DNA from: Marinobacter sp. F3R11
GTDB taxonomy: Bacteria; Pseudomonadota; Gammaproteobacteria; Pseudomonadales; Oleiphilaceae
NCBI RefSeq assembly: GCF_003318275.1
Contig: NZ_QOCH01000015.1
Location: 1,025,677 to 1,089,676, forward strand
Length of the DNA stretch: 64,000 bases
Reading direction: 5' to 3'
Notes under the pieces: model-generated
Databases searched by the model: none
Told to the model about the DNA's origin: nothing
Seen by the model: the letters and a program-made list of their open reading frames with translations, nothing else
Shown here: positions 10,829-19,663 of the stretch, piece after piece
How positions within the stretch are numbered: position 1 is the stretch's first letter
How the letters are laid out: every line of letters begins with the position of its first letter
Made by a program: the position numbers and the translations under genes

Positions 10829-10978
10829 TCATACACCTCCGGGGCCACTGGTTGCAGGCTGGCAACGGGACAGGGCGGTCTTCGCCCCTACCAGGAGAGC
10901 AGGCAGGCAGAGTGTAAGGACAGCAGCTATGATTACAGGAGCGACAAAGAACAGCCTGAAAACAAATTGAATAATCAT
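10829..10978 (-). CDS. Possible small membrane protein of 49 residues
   Basis: In the 379-bp gap between hemB and the SutA-like gene, one small frame starts at the ATG at 10978. It encodes a hydrophobic segment (IIQFVFRLFFVAPVIIAAVL and on, about residues 2-32) then a short polar tail. This looks like a single-pass membrane protein. The upstream GCGGA is a poor ribosome site, and I recognise no family. It may be real or chance. The rest of the gap shows only the probable hemB promoter region and the SutA-side terminator. Confidence 0.35.
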   Translation of the reverse strand: MIIQFVFRLFFVAPVIIAAVLTLCLPALLVGAKTALSRCQPATSGPGGV

Positions 10979-11096
10979 GGGCAGGTCCGCTATGTCGATG
11001 ACTTTGCTGCAGCCCCGGATACCGGGAGTGAAGCGCGTTGCTCATGCAAGAACAGACAGCAACAGAGCGTTTTACCGAGACAGACTACAAAACAGA

Positions 11097-11118
11097 CCGG
11101 GGCCTGAAACAGCCCCGG
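11097..11118 (-). terminator. Probable terminator of the SutA-like gene
   Basis: CCGGGGC pairs with GCCCCGG around an eight-base loop, 17 nt past the stop codon. The leftward continuation TCTGTTTTGTAG is moderately T-rich, so this is a plausible but not ideal rho-independent terminator. Confidence 0.6.
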
Positions 11119-11134
11119 CCCATGCAGACAATGT

Positions 11135-11356
11135 TCAAAAAGAGCGATTATTAAAGTCTGTTCCCACCTTGCGAGAGGAGTCAGAGCGGAAAGTTGTCTC
11201 AACTTCCTGGATTCTGCCACCCTGGCTCAGGAATTTTTCGATATCCTGCTGCAACTGTTCCCGCACCCTTGCCCGGCCTGTAATCGAATGGGCATCGTCA
11301 TTCTCGTTGTCCCAGCTCCTGGATTGCCCCAGGTTGCTTTCGTCGAACTCACTCAT
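11135..11356 (-). CDS. SutA-like RNA polymerase-associated factor
   Basis: The 73-residue protein has an acidic, probably disordered N-terminus (MSEFDESNL to WDNENDDAHS) and a helix followed by KFLSQGGRIQEVETTF. That segment closely resembles FLARGGKVQEIEANV of Pseudomonas SutA, which binds the RNA polymerase beta subunit and helps transcription in slow-growing cells. SutA itself is about 105 residues, so the acidic arm here is much shorter. I chose the ATG at 11356, which has GGAG seven bases upstream, over an upstream frame encoding an unrelated hydrophobic stretch. The assignment rests on motif recall, not a search. Confidence 0.68.
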   Translation of the reverse strand: MSEFDESNLGQSRSWDNENDDAHSITGRARVREQLQQDIEKFLSQGGRIQEVETTFRSDSSRKVGTDFNNRSF

Positions 11357-11574
11357 ATTTTTCTCCATCAACGAAAACACTATTACAAGTGCTGCGACCC
11401 AGTTAAGGTGCTGCACCTCACCTCGACCCGCCGCCACTGCGGCCCTGTCTTGGGGTCTTTATAATCTGCTTTCCATTACAGCGCTATTTACGAGCAATGC
11501 CTTTTTTGTAAAGTTTTGTATACTTTCGGAGCTCGGTGATTTACAAAGAAAAAATTCAATAGGCAAAGGCAATG

Positions 11575-11608
11575 TTGCATTGACCCAAAGAATGAATCAT
11601 GATTCATT
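11575..11608 (+). promoter_or_regulatory. Predicted promoter overlapping an 18-bp TetR operator
   Basis: TTGCAT (11575-11580) and CATGAT (11598-11603) are separated by 17 bp and read toward the TetR gene. The -10 sits inside the perfect palindrome AATGAATCATGATTCATT (11591-11608), which ends 17 nt before the start codon. This fits autorepression of the TetR/acyl-CoA dehydrogenase operon. The palindrome is observed; its function is inferred. Confidence 0.65.
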
Positions 11609-11625
11609 AATTGCAGGGAGCCGAC

Positions 11626-12258
11626 ATGGCTTATCGTGAAACGGAAAAAATGCGACAGCGCAAAGCCGCAGCGCGTCAAAAGATCGCTATGTGCGCTTAT
11701 AAATGCGTGGCAGACGGCGGTTTTCGTAACGCAAGGGTTACCCATATTGCGCAGCGTGCGGGAGTAGCCACAGGAACAATCTATCGGCATTACGAGTCGA
11801 AAGAAGAACTGTTTGCGGAGATATTCCGCCAGGCAACACAACGCGAAGTAGACAAGGTGGCGGAAGCTCTGACATCGCCGGGAAACGCAAAAGCACGACT
11901 GGAGTATGCGCTGCGGCAGTTTGCCGAACGCGCACTTAAAGCTCCGGTGATGGCATGGTCACTCATTGCCGAGCCGGTAGACCCGAAAGTAGAAGAAGAG
12001 CGGCTGGCTTACCGGAAAGCCTATGCCAGCCTGTTTGAACAAGCGATTCGAGAAGGCATCGAAGAAGGGTGCATTCCGGATCAGGATGCAAAGCAGAGCA
12101 GTACCTGCCTGGTAGGCGCTATAGCAGAAAGCCTGGTCGGTCCGCTATCACCGACGCACTCCGAACAGGAAGGCGCAGGTGAAAATGACAACAACAGTTC
12201 GCTGATCAACACCATCATCCGCTTCTGCATACAGGGGTTGACCGGCACGAGGAGGTAG
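11626..12258 (+). CDS. TetR-family regulator of the AidB-like operon
   Basis: The 210-residue protein has an N-terminal TetR helix-turn-helix (about 14-60; VTHIAQRAGVATGTIYRHYESKEELF) and a C-terminal domain of about 140 residues of the acyl-CoA-dehydrogenase-linked TetR type. The ATG at 11626 follows AGGGAG at a good distance; a TTG at 11611 is the alternative. Its stop codon is two bases from the next start, so it is co-transcribed with the AidB-like gene. The perfect palindrome just upstream is its probable operator. Confidence 0.88.
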   Translation: MAYRETEKMRQRKAAARQKIAMCAYKCVADGGFRNARVTHIAQRAGVATGTIYRHYESKEELFAEIFRQATQREVDKVAEALTSPGNAKARLEYALRQFAERALKAPVMAWSLIAEPVDPKVEEERLAYRKAYASLFEQAIREGIEEGCIPDQDAKQSSTCLVGAIAESLVGPLSPTHSEQEGAGENDNNSSLINTIIRFCIQGLTGTRR

Positions 12259-12260
12259 CC

Positions 12261-13961
12261 ATGAACACCCCGCTAACCATGCCCGGAACACCTGTGAACA
12301 AACCTGGAGATCCTTATCTGGCAACCACCCACGAAGTGGTCAACCAGCCGCCCGCACTGGAAAACTACAACCTGTATGAGCAGGATATTGCTCTTCAGCA
12401 AGCGGTACAGCACGAAGGCTCATGTGACACAGAAGATGAGCTGAAAACCTTTGGTGCCTTTGCCGGCAGCGCAGCAGCGATCGATATGGGCTTTCGGGCC
12501 AATAACAACAAACCCCTGCTCCATACCCATGACCGTTTTGGCCACCGCATCGACGAAGTGGACTTTCATCCTTCCTATCATGAATTGATGCGCATCGCCT
12601 TCGAAAACGGCCTTCATAGTAGTCCCTGGACAAATCCGGGAAACGGTGCGCACGTACTCCGTGCTGCAAAATACTACATGCATTCCCAGGTCGAAGCTGC
12701 ACACTGCTGCCCGGTCACCATGACGTTTGCCGCCATTCCCTCCATCCGCAAACAACCGGAACTGGCAACGCTTTGGGAATCGAGAGTGCTGGCTAACAGC
12801 TACGATGCCCGAAACATCCCGGACAGTGAAAAAAGCTCAGTCACTATCGGTATGGCCATGACCGAAAAACAGGGCGGCAGCGACGTGCGCGCCAACAGTA
12901 CCCTGGCTCACCCGATAGGAATAAGCGGCCCGGGCCAGGCCTATGAACTGGTCGGACATAAATGGTTTGTCTCAGCTCCCATGTGCGACGCATTTCTGGT
13001 TCTCGCACAGACACCAGGCGGGTTGTCCTGTTTTCTGATGCCTCGCTGGCGCCCGGATGGCACCAAGAACCCCTGGCAGGTGCAGCGCCTGAAAAACAAA
13101 ATGGGTAACGTTGCAAACGCTTCCAGTGAGGCAGAATTGCGCGGCGCGCTAGCCTGGATGATTGGCGAAGAAGGCCGTGGCGTGCCCACCATCATCGAAA
13201 TGGTGGCCATGACTCGTTTCGATTGCATGATCGGCAGCTCTGCCGGTATGCGTCAGGCCGTAGCCCAGGCCACACACCACTGCCGCCATCGCAGCGCATT
13301 CGGCCGCCGGCTCACCGATCACCCACTGATGCAAAACGTGCTTGCAGACCTGGCCCTGGAGCACGAAGCTGCTCTTGCTTATACCATGCGAGTGGCCAGG
13401 GCTCTCGATAACCAGGACCAGGAGCACGAACGCCTGCTGGCACGCCTGGCCACACCGGTGGGCAAGTACTGGATCTGCAAACGAACCCCCAACCATGCCT
13501 ATGAGTCCATGGAATGCATTGGTGGTAATGGTGTCATGGAAGATTGCATCATGCCTCGCCTGTTCCGGGAGTCTCCGGTCAATGCAATCTGGGAAGGCAG
13601 CGGAAATGTCCAATGCCTGGATACCTTACGCGCCATACACAAAGAACCGGAAACCCTCGATGCCTTCTTCCACGAAGCCTCAGGGGCAAAAGGCGCAGAC
13701 CGCCGTTTTGACCAGTTCCTTGCTCAATTGCAGAACGACTTCGCTGACATCAGCGATTTCGAATACCGCGCCCGCAATCTGGTTGACCGGATGGCGCTGG
13801 CCATGCAGGCCTCCCTGCTGCTACGCAACGCAAACAATGCTGTGGCAGATGCCTTCTGCGCCGCCCGCTTGCAATCCAATGGCGGCATGAACTACGGGAA
13901 CCTGCCATCCGGCACCGATGCCGCGGCTATTATCAAACGGGCAACGCCTGTAGTAGGCTGA
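12261..13961 (+). CDS. AidB-like acyl-CoA dehydrogenase family protein
   Basis: The 566-residue flavoprotein resembles AidB, the alkylation-response member of the acyl-CoA dehydrogenases. Support includes the N-terminal VNQPPALENYNLYEQD, the FAD/substrate region MAMTEKQGGSDVRAN (about 197-211), the C-terminal helical domain with CRHRSAFGRRLTDHP, and YESMECIGGNGVMED. E. coli AidB is 541 residues. It sits two bases after a TetR gene whose family usually controls fatty or branched-chain acyl-CoA breakdown. A catabolic dehydrogenase is therefore as likely as a DNA-protection role. No alkA, alkB or ada lies nearby. Confidence 0.88.
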   Translation: MNTPLTMPGTPVNKPGDPYLATTHEVVNQPPALENYNLYEQDIALQQAVQHEGSCDTEDELKTFGAFAGSAAAIDMGFRANNNKPLLHTHDRFGHRIDEVDFHPSYHELMRIAFENGLHSSPWTNPGNGAHVLRAAKYYMHSQVEAAHCCPVTMTFAAIPSIRKQPELATLWESRVLANSYDARNIPDSEKSSVTIGMAMTEKQGGSDVRANSTLAHPIGISGPGQAYELVGHKWFVSAPMCDAFLVLAQTPGGLSCFLMPRWRPDGTKNPWQVQRLKNKMGNVANASSEAELRGALAWMIGEEGRGVPTIIEMVAMTRFDCMIGSSAGMRQAVAQATHHCRHRSAFGRRLTDHPLMQNVLADLALEHEAALAYTMRVARALDNQDQEHERLLARLATPVGKYWICKRTPNHAYESMECIGGNGVMEDCIMPRLFRESPVNAIWEGSGNVQCLDTLRAIHKEPETLDAFFHEASGAKGADRRFDQFLAQLQNDFADISDFEYRARNLVDRMALAMQASLLLRNANNAVADAFCAARLQSNGGMNYGNLPSGTDAAAIIKRATPVVG

Positions 13962-13985
13962 GCAAAACCTATCAACAGCTTAGGG

Positions 13986-14092
13986 GAGCAGGTGGGACGC
14001 AGCTTCTGAAACTGTGCGGAGCCAGGGATGGCGGAGCCAAGCGTACACGGACGTATTTACAGCGTGTTTCAGAAGCTGCGTCCCACATGCTC
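13986..14092. repeat. MITE-like intergenic palindromic element, 107 bp
   Basis: Two 27-nt arms (13986-14012 and 14066-14092) are inverted copies with one mismatch. The inner 21 nt, GTGGGACGCAG to TTCTGAAAC, are perfect. They enclose 53 nt with the internal direct repeat GCGGAGCCA (GCGGAGCCAGGGATGGCGGAGCCA region). It encodes nothing and fills the gap between the AidB-like and DUF503 genes. No target duplication is obvious. This could be a MITE, a REP-like element or a structured transcript end. Copy number elsewhere in the genome would decide. Confidence 0.75.
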
Positions 14093-14106
14093 TTGCACGG
14101 AGTCAT

Positions 14107-14454
14107 ATGTCTGAAGCACTGCGAAAACTACTCAAAGAAGGCAATACGCCTCAACACAGCACTGCGATTACTCCGCACGTGGGTATACTGACCCTGCATT
14201 TTCAGCTCTATGGTTGCGAAGATCTCAAGGCCAAGCGTAAAGTATTCACATCAATGCGAGCCATATGGGGCAAGGAGTCTGACCTGGCAGTGGCAGAAAC
14301 CGCTGATCACGAGGCTCTGGATTGCGCAACCTGGACTATCGCTGCCCTTGGCACATCCTCGCAGCTGATAACCCAACGGCTCGACCAGATCGAGAAAACC
14401 ATCCAGGAGCGGGTCGATGCGGCCATACTGGACATTCACCGGGAAATTCTCTGA
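14107..14454 (+). CDS. DUF503 (YlxP-like) family protein
   Basis: The 115-residue protein matches the DUF503 fold: HVGILTLHFQLYGCEDLKAKRKV (about 22-44; family pattern GxLxxxxxLxGCxSLKxKRxV), then DLAVAETADHEALDCATWTIAALGTS, then a C-terminal helix. In Firmicutes YlxP is encoded in the nusA-infB region, but the function is unknown. I chose the ATG at 14107 with GGAG upstream, because longer frames run back through the inverted repeat. Confidence 0.72.
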   Translation: MSEALRKLLKEGNTPQHSTAITPHVGILTLHFQLYGCEDLKAKRKVFTSMRAIWGKESDLAVAETADHEALDCATWTIAALGTSSQLITQRLDQIEKTIQERVDAAILDIHREIL

Positions 14455-14627
14455 CAAAGCTCTGTAGCGCAACGCCGAAGCAGCCCGTATACTACGCCAC
14501 CTCAGGGATGCCAGTATGCCTGCGTGCGACAGGTGACAATTAACCGATGCCGGAACCAGACTCCGGCTGAATCCGTAGGGCATCCGGAAACAGCCCTTCG
14601 GATGACCACTGATTGTGTGTGGTATCT

Positions 14628-16295
14628 ATGACCGGTAAGAAAAAATCCGCCCATGCTTCGGTAGAAGCCATGTACCGCGTGTTCACCGTGCCCGAGGCAC
14701 CGGAGTCCACGCTTAGCCGGATTGACCAAGACATCTCCCGCAATCTTGCAGGCTTCCTGCAGGAACATATCGTTGCGGTTGAACGGGATCTTGCCGACGT
14801 CGAGAAGAACTTCTCAGACTATGCAATCCCGGAAAAGCCTGTGTTTGTTTCCGAACAAACCCAGTTCCTGCTCGATAAACTCGTTGCCAATTCCGTTCAT
14901 ACCGCTTCACCAGCCTTTATCGGCCACATGACCTCAGCGCTGCCATACTTCATGTTACCGCTGTCCAAAATCATGATCGCCCTGAATCAGAACCTGGTGA
15001 AAACTGAAACCTCCAAAGCGTTTACGCCTATGGAGCGACAGGTTCTCGGCATGATTCACCGGCTGGTATATCAGGAAGACGGCGCCTTTTACCGGAAATG
15101 GATGCACGACCCCCGCTATGCTCTTGGCGCCATGTGCTCCGGCGGCACCGTCGCCAATCTGACAGCACTCTGGGTTGCCCGTAACCGGGCCTTTCCCGCT
15201 GAAGGCAGCTTCCGCGGCCTGCGCCAGGAAGGTCTTTTCCGTGCATTGAAATATTATGGCTACGAAGGCGCAGCCATCGTGGTCTCGCGCCGTGGTCACT
15301 ATTCACTGGGAAAAGCTGCGGATGTTTTAGGGCTGGGTCGTGATTCGCTTGTAGCTGTGGATACCGACGATAACAACCGGATCCAGACAGACGCCCTGCG
15401 CGACAAGTGTCTGGAACTACAGAAACAGAAAATCAAGATTCTGGCAATCTGTGGTGTAGCGGGCACCACAGAAACCGGTAACGTCGACCCTCTTGACGCC
15501 ATGGCAGATATCGCCCGTGAATTCGGTGCACATTTTCACGTGGATGCAGCCTGGGGAGGGCCAACACTGTTCTCCAGAACCTACCGCCACCTGCTGCGAG
15601 GTATAGAACAGGCAGATTCTGTCACCTTCGACGCCCATAAACAGTTGTATGTCCCTATGGGCGTAGGCCTGGTCGTGTTCAAGGACCCAAGCCTGGCGAA
15701 TGCAGTTGAACATCATGCCCAGTACATTATCCGCAAAGGCTCCAGGGATCTGGGCACGACAACACTGGAGGGCTCCCGCCCCGGCATGTCCATGCTGATT
15801 CACTCTGGCCTGAAAATTCTGGCCCGAGAGGGCTATGAGATACTGATAGACCAAGGTATAGAGAAGGCAGCCACCTTCGCCGACATGATTGAGGCACGGC
15901 CAGACTTTGAACTGGTTACCCGGCCAGAGCTAAACATTCTCACTTACCGTTACTGCCCGGATGACGTACAGCAGGCTCTCACTCTGGCAAACCCCCTCCA
16001 GGCCGAGAAACTCAACGCCTGCCTGAACAGCGTCACCAAGTTTATACAGAAAACCCAGCGCGAGCGGGGCAAGGCATTTGTTTCAAGAACACGACTGGAA
16101 CCGGCCTGCTACTACCACTTCCCATGCATTGTTTTCCGGGTTGTACTGGCAAACCCGCTCACAACACCAAAAATCCTGGCGGACATTCTGGAAGAACAGC
16201 GTGAGCTTTCAGAAGACGAAGGGATTCAGGACGAGATCAAAATACTGCACCAGATGGCAGACGCTGTGCTCAAGCAGGATCGGAAGCAGGCCTGA
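14628..16295 (+). CDS. panP: PLP-dependent aspartate 1-decarboxylase, PanP type
   Basis: The 555-residue protein is a group II PLP decarboxylase. It has the PLP phosphate site MCSGGTVANLTALWVARN, the aspartate region HVDAAWGGPTLF, and the Schiff-base Lys in FDAHKQLYVPMG. Its length and its N-terminal extension about 100 residues long match the Vibrio PanP group, which makes beta-alanine from aspartate for pantothenate in bacteria lacking PanD. Glutamate or other acidic amino acid decarboxylation is the alternative. The ATG at 14628 is preferred to TTG 14613, although both have weak ribosome sites. Confidence 0.78.
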   Translation: MTGKKKSAHASVEAMYRVFTVPEAPESTLSRIDQDISRNLAGFLQEHIVAVERDLADVEKNFSDYAIPEKPVFVSEQTQFLLDKLVANSVHTASPAFIGHMTSALPYFMLPLSKIMIALNQNLVKTETSKAFTPMERQVLGMIHRLVYQEDGAFYRKWMHDPRYALGAMCSGGTVANLTALWVARNRAFPAEGSFRGLRQEGLFRALKYYGYEGAAIVVSRRGHYSLGKAADVLGLGRDSLVAVDTDDNNRIQTDALRDKCLELQKQKIKILAICGVAGTTETGNVDPLDAMADIAREFGAHFHVDAAWGGPTLFSRTYRHLLRGIEQADSVTFDAHKQLYVPMGVGLVVFKDPSLANAVEHHAQYIIRKGSRDLGTTTLEGSRPGMSMLIHSGLKILAREGYEILIDQGIEKAATFADMIEARPDFELVTRPELNILTYRYCPDDVQQALTLANPLQAEKLNACLNSVTKFIQKTQRERGKAFVSRTRLEPACYYHFPCIVFRVVLANPLTTPKILADILEEQRELSEDEGIQDEIKILHQMADAVLKQDRKQA

Positions 16296-16351
16296 CGGAA
16301 TATAACTCCCAAGATCCGGCCCCGCCCTGCTCGCTCCATCGAGCACTTAAC

Positions 16352-16618
16352 TCAGTAAAGCGCCTCTTCGTCGTCCAGTACCTCATGAATAATATCCAGA
16401 AACATGCGGTCCGCTTCGCTCCACTTCTCCGGAATACGGATCGTAGTATTAGCACTGATCTCCCGGGCAATCAGCTCATCCGAGCCGGCTTCTTTGCGAT
16501 ACTTGCGCGCAATATCTACAGACTTCACAGCGATCGTCGGATCGCTCAGGACTTTCTTGATGAACACCCTAAGCTCATCAATCACCCTGGCCTGACGGCT
16601 TTCAACCGGTGTACTCAT
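16352..16618 (-). CDS. Uncharacterised 88-residue protein
   Basis: I do not recognise a family. The protein is charged and mostly helical, with no membrane segment: a helix VIDELRVFIKKVL, a basic stretch IARKYRKEAG, then an acidic C-terminus EVLDDEEALY. A strong ribosome site (GGAGGGTGAGG before ATG) and normal codon use support a real gene. It stands alone between panP, which converges on it, and the PiT transporter gene upstream on the same strand. Confidence 0.7.
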   Translation of the reverse strand: MSTPVESRQARVIDELRVFIKKVLSDPTIAVKSVDIARKYRKEAGSDELIAREISANTTIRIPEKWSEADRMFLDIIHEVLDDEEALY

Positions 16619-16715
16619 ACCTCACCCTCCGGGCAAATGAATTCTCCGGGAGCATTCCACTCCCGCTACTTACACATAGTATGACCAAACCCGCGTGCTA
16701 CAACCAGTCAGCGCG

Positions 16716-18275
16716 TTAAATCAACAGCCCGCGCAAAGTAAAAAACAGAATAGCCGCCATAACTGCTGACGCTGGCACCGTTATAATCCAGGCAGCAGCT
16801 ATACGCACCAACTGCGACCGTTTAACCATTTCTTCCTTGTAGACCTTCTTCAAACGCTTGCGATCTGACTTGGTCAGGGGCACATGCTTCTTTTTCTTGG
16901 CCCGTTTCAGGAGATCTTCCATTTCCTCAACGGATGCACTGCGAAAATCGTCAAGAAATGGCTTGAGCCTGGCCCGATCGACATCGTCGCGCTCCTCCAT
17001 GATCTTGTGCAACTGAGTTGCATAATTGGACTTCAGATACTCGCGCAGAAAACCCACGCCAAAAACACCACCAATAGCAATATGTGTAGAACTCACCGGC
17101 AAGCCCAGCTGCGAGGCGAGAATAACTGTCAGAGCCGCCGAAAGGGCTATACAGAAGGCACGGGTCTTATCCAGTTCGGTAATTTCACTACCTACGGTTC
17201 TGATCAGCCGTGGACCAAACAGCATCAGGCCCACCGTCAGACCCAGGGCGCCAACCATCATGACCCACAAAGGAATACTTGAAGACGTGGCCACCCCACC
17301 ATTTGATAAAGCATCGTTAATCGCCGCAAGCGGGCCAATGGCATTAGCCACATCATTTGCACCATGGGCAAAGCTCAACAGTGCTGCAGCAAAGATCAGC
17401 GGCCAGGTGAACAGGGCATTCACTCCGCTGGTACTGTTTTCCATTGTAGCCGCTCGACGCGCTGTCTGAGTGCGCACGATTACAAATACAATCACGGCCG
17501 CAACCAGCCCCACCAGAGAGGCTGTCAGGAAATCAACCTTGATGATCTTTTTAACTCCCTTGATCATCAGGTAAGTCCCGAACGCCCAGGCCATTATGGC
17601 CACCAGCCAGGGCACAAAGGTGCGGGCAGCGGGCACAACATCCTTCCGGTAGAGCACCGTCTTTTTAATGACGAAGAGCAACAAGGCCGCCAGCACCCCA
17701 CCCAGTACCGGAGAGATAACCCAACTCCCGGCAATCTTGCCCATTACAGCCCAGTCGGCAATGCCCCAGCCTCCAGCGGCAATACCAGCGCCAAGCACGC
17801 CTCCCACGATAGAGTGCGTGGTGGATACCGGTGCACCCATCCAGGTTGCAAGGTTGAGCCAGAGCGCACCCGCCAGCAATGCCGCCGTCATCAGCCAGAC
17901 AAAGGTCTGTCCGTCTTTCAGGCTTGTCGGGTCAATAATACCGCCCTTGATGGTTGAGACCACATCACCACCGGCAATCAGCGCGCCGGCGGACTCAAAA
18001 ATGCCCGCCAGTAGAACGGCAGCCCCCAGAGACAAGGCTCCGGAGCCAACAGCAGGGCCGACATTGTTCGCAACATCATTAGCACCTATATTAATAGCCA
18101 TATAGCCGCCGATAACAGCGGCTGCCATCAACAGTGCATTGTTGGGCAGACCAGAACTGAAGGAACCAACAACCAGCCAGATGCCCAACAGAAAGAACAG
18201 GCTGAACCCGACTCGATATCGTTCCGTAGTATTGCTGGTAAGAAGAGTTTCCAGGAATCCGCTTGAACGGGCCAT
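16716..18275 (-). CDS. PiT-family inorganic phosphate transporter
   Basis: This is a low-affinity cation-coupled phosphate permease with about ten membrane segments. The two inverted PiT signatures are clear: GANDVANNVGPAVGSGAL in the N-half and FAHGANDVANAIGPLAAI in the C-half, with a cytoplasmic basic loop (KRAKKKKHVPLTKSDRKRLKK) between the last segments. The start is uncertain. The frame extends to a TTG at 18362 without a ribosome site, so I use the ATG at 18275, giving 519 residues. It complements the high-affinity Pst system at 51-57 kb and may also admit arsenate. Confidence 0.92.
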   Translation of the reverse strand: MARSSGFLETLLTSNTTERYRVGFSLFFLLGIWLVVGSFSSGLPNNALLMAAAVIGGYMAINIGANDVANNVGPAVGSGALSLGAAVLLAGIFESAGALIAGGDVVSTIKGGIIDPTSLKDGQTFVWLMTAALLAGALWLNLATWMGAPVSTTHSIVGGVLGAGIAAGGWGIADWAVMGKIAGSWVISPVLGGVLAALLLFVIKKTVLYRKDVVPAARTFVPWLVAIMAWAFGTYLMIKGVKKIIKVDFLTASLVGLVAAVIVFVIVRTQTARRAATMENSTSGVNALFTWPLIFAAALLSFAHGANDVANAIGPLAAINDALSNGGVATSSSIPLWVMMVGALGLTVGLMLFGPRLIRTVGSEITELDKTRAFCIALSAALTVILASQLGLPVSSTHIAIGGVFGVGFLREYLKSNYATQLHKIMEERDDVDRARLKPFLDDFRSASVEEMEDLLKRAKKKKHVPLTKSDRKRLKKVYKEEMVKRSQLVRIAAAWIITVPASAVMAAILFFTLRGLLI

Positions 18276-18490
18276 AGCTGAAAGGGTCTCATTTGGTCTG
18301 AATGAAGAGCTAACCGATGTGTTGCGCGCAACTATAGAATTTTTGACTTTAAATTGAAACAAATGTGCAGCACCGCGATGCGGTCACACAAAGAACCTGT
18401 GGTGGATGCATACATACAACTACCTGCTTCATAATAGGTACAAACGCCGGAATGCTATGCAAGCGCACCGGGTATTCAGACAAGGACGCT

Positions 18491-19594
18491 ATGACCAGAG
18501 ATTCATCATCGGGTTACCAGGCCGCACGGGAACGGGAAGATGCCCAGATTTCGCGGACATTGACCTGGCTGTCCCTTGCCGCAGTTCTGTTCCTTATCGG
18601 GATTGCTTTCAAAGCCTGGCACTCTGGCCACAGCACCCACGCTTTGGTTCTGATGGCGTTTACCCTCCCTATGCTTGCAAACATGAACTGGTTTGTACGA
18701 ACAGGCAACCACGCCAGGCAAAAAATCGGCCTGATAGTCATCGCCAGCGCTTTGTTTACCTACCTGATTGCCTCTGGAGGTGAAAGCAATACGGGGCCTT
18801 TATGGTTCTATGTATTCCCGCCGCTGGTGTTTTTCCTGACCAATCTCAAAACCGGCACTATGGTTCTGCTGCTGGTATCTCTGGTCGCAGTTATTGTAGT
18901 CCAGTTTCCTGACCTTCCCTTCGTGCAGGCAGAGTATGGCAGTGACTTCCAGATCCGTTTCTTTGCCGCTCTGACTTTTGAATCAATCCTTTGCTTTGTC
19001 CTGGAGGCAAGCAGACTCAAGGCCCGCAATGAACTGCTGGAACTGGCTCTGGCCCATGAGCACGCGGCCAAAACCGATGAATTGACCGGACTTTCGAATC
19101 GTCGCGACATGCTGAACCGGTTATCGGAAGAGTTTTCACGGTATCAACGCTCCGGACACCACTTCTCCATCGCCCTGATAGATCTGGATCTGTTCAAGAA
19201 CATCAACGATCAGTACGGACATGACGCGGGAGATGCCGCCCTGATACAGTTCGCCGACCTTGTGCGATCCATTATCCGCCAGACCGACGTTGCGGCACGC
19301 TGGGGTGGCGAAGAATTTCTTCTGCTGCTACCGGACACTTCGCTGATTCCAGCACTCACGCTGGCAGAGCGCTTGCGCAGCGAAGTGGCGAAGAGCACCT
19401 TCAGCTTTAACGGACAGGTTTTACCCGTCACTATGAGTGCGGGCATCTGCTCCATCGCCCAGGCCAATTCCATTGACAACCTGCTTCGCCAGGCAGACAT
19501 ACAGCTATATAGCGCCAAGGAAGCAGGACGTAACCGGATTGCACCCCGGGTTCGAAGTCAGAATACCGATACCCAGAGCGGCCCAGCCGCTTGA
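18491..19594 (+). CDS. Membrane diguanylate cyclase
   Basis: The 367-residue protein has about five or six membrane segments (residues 22-175) in a compact sensor, then a GGDEF domain starting at TDELTGLSNRRD (195-206). The active site is GGEEF (272-276), and the inhibitory I-site RQTD sits at 263-266, exactly five residues upstream. It should make c-di-GMP with product inhibition. The ATG at 18491 has AAGGA just upstream; a long upstream extension of the frame lacks domain character. The gene is divergent from the PiT gene. Confidence 0.92.
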   Translation: MTRDSSSGYQAAREREDAQISRTLTWLSLAAVLFLIGIAFKAWHSGHSTHALVLMAFTLPMLANMNWFVRTGNHARQKIGLIVIASALFTYLIASGGESNTGPLWFYVFPPLVFFLTNLKTGTMVLLLVSLVAVIVVQFPDLPFVQAEYGSDFQIRFFAALTFESILCFVLEASRLKARNELLELALAHEHAAKTDELTGLSNRRDMLNRLSEEFSRYQRSGHHFSIALIDLDLFKNINDQYGHDAGDAALIQFADLVRSIIRQTDVAARWGGEEFLLLLPDTSLIPALTLAERLRSEVAKSTFSFNGQVLPVTMSAGICSIAQANSIDNLLRQADIQLYSAKEAGRNRIAPRVRSQNTDTQSGPAA

Positions 19595-19663
19595 GACACA
19601 TTGCTACTGCCGCTATGATCCAGCGCCATCAGCAACCCGCTCTGGCAACAAACAGGTAAGATC

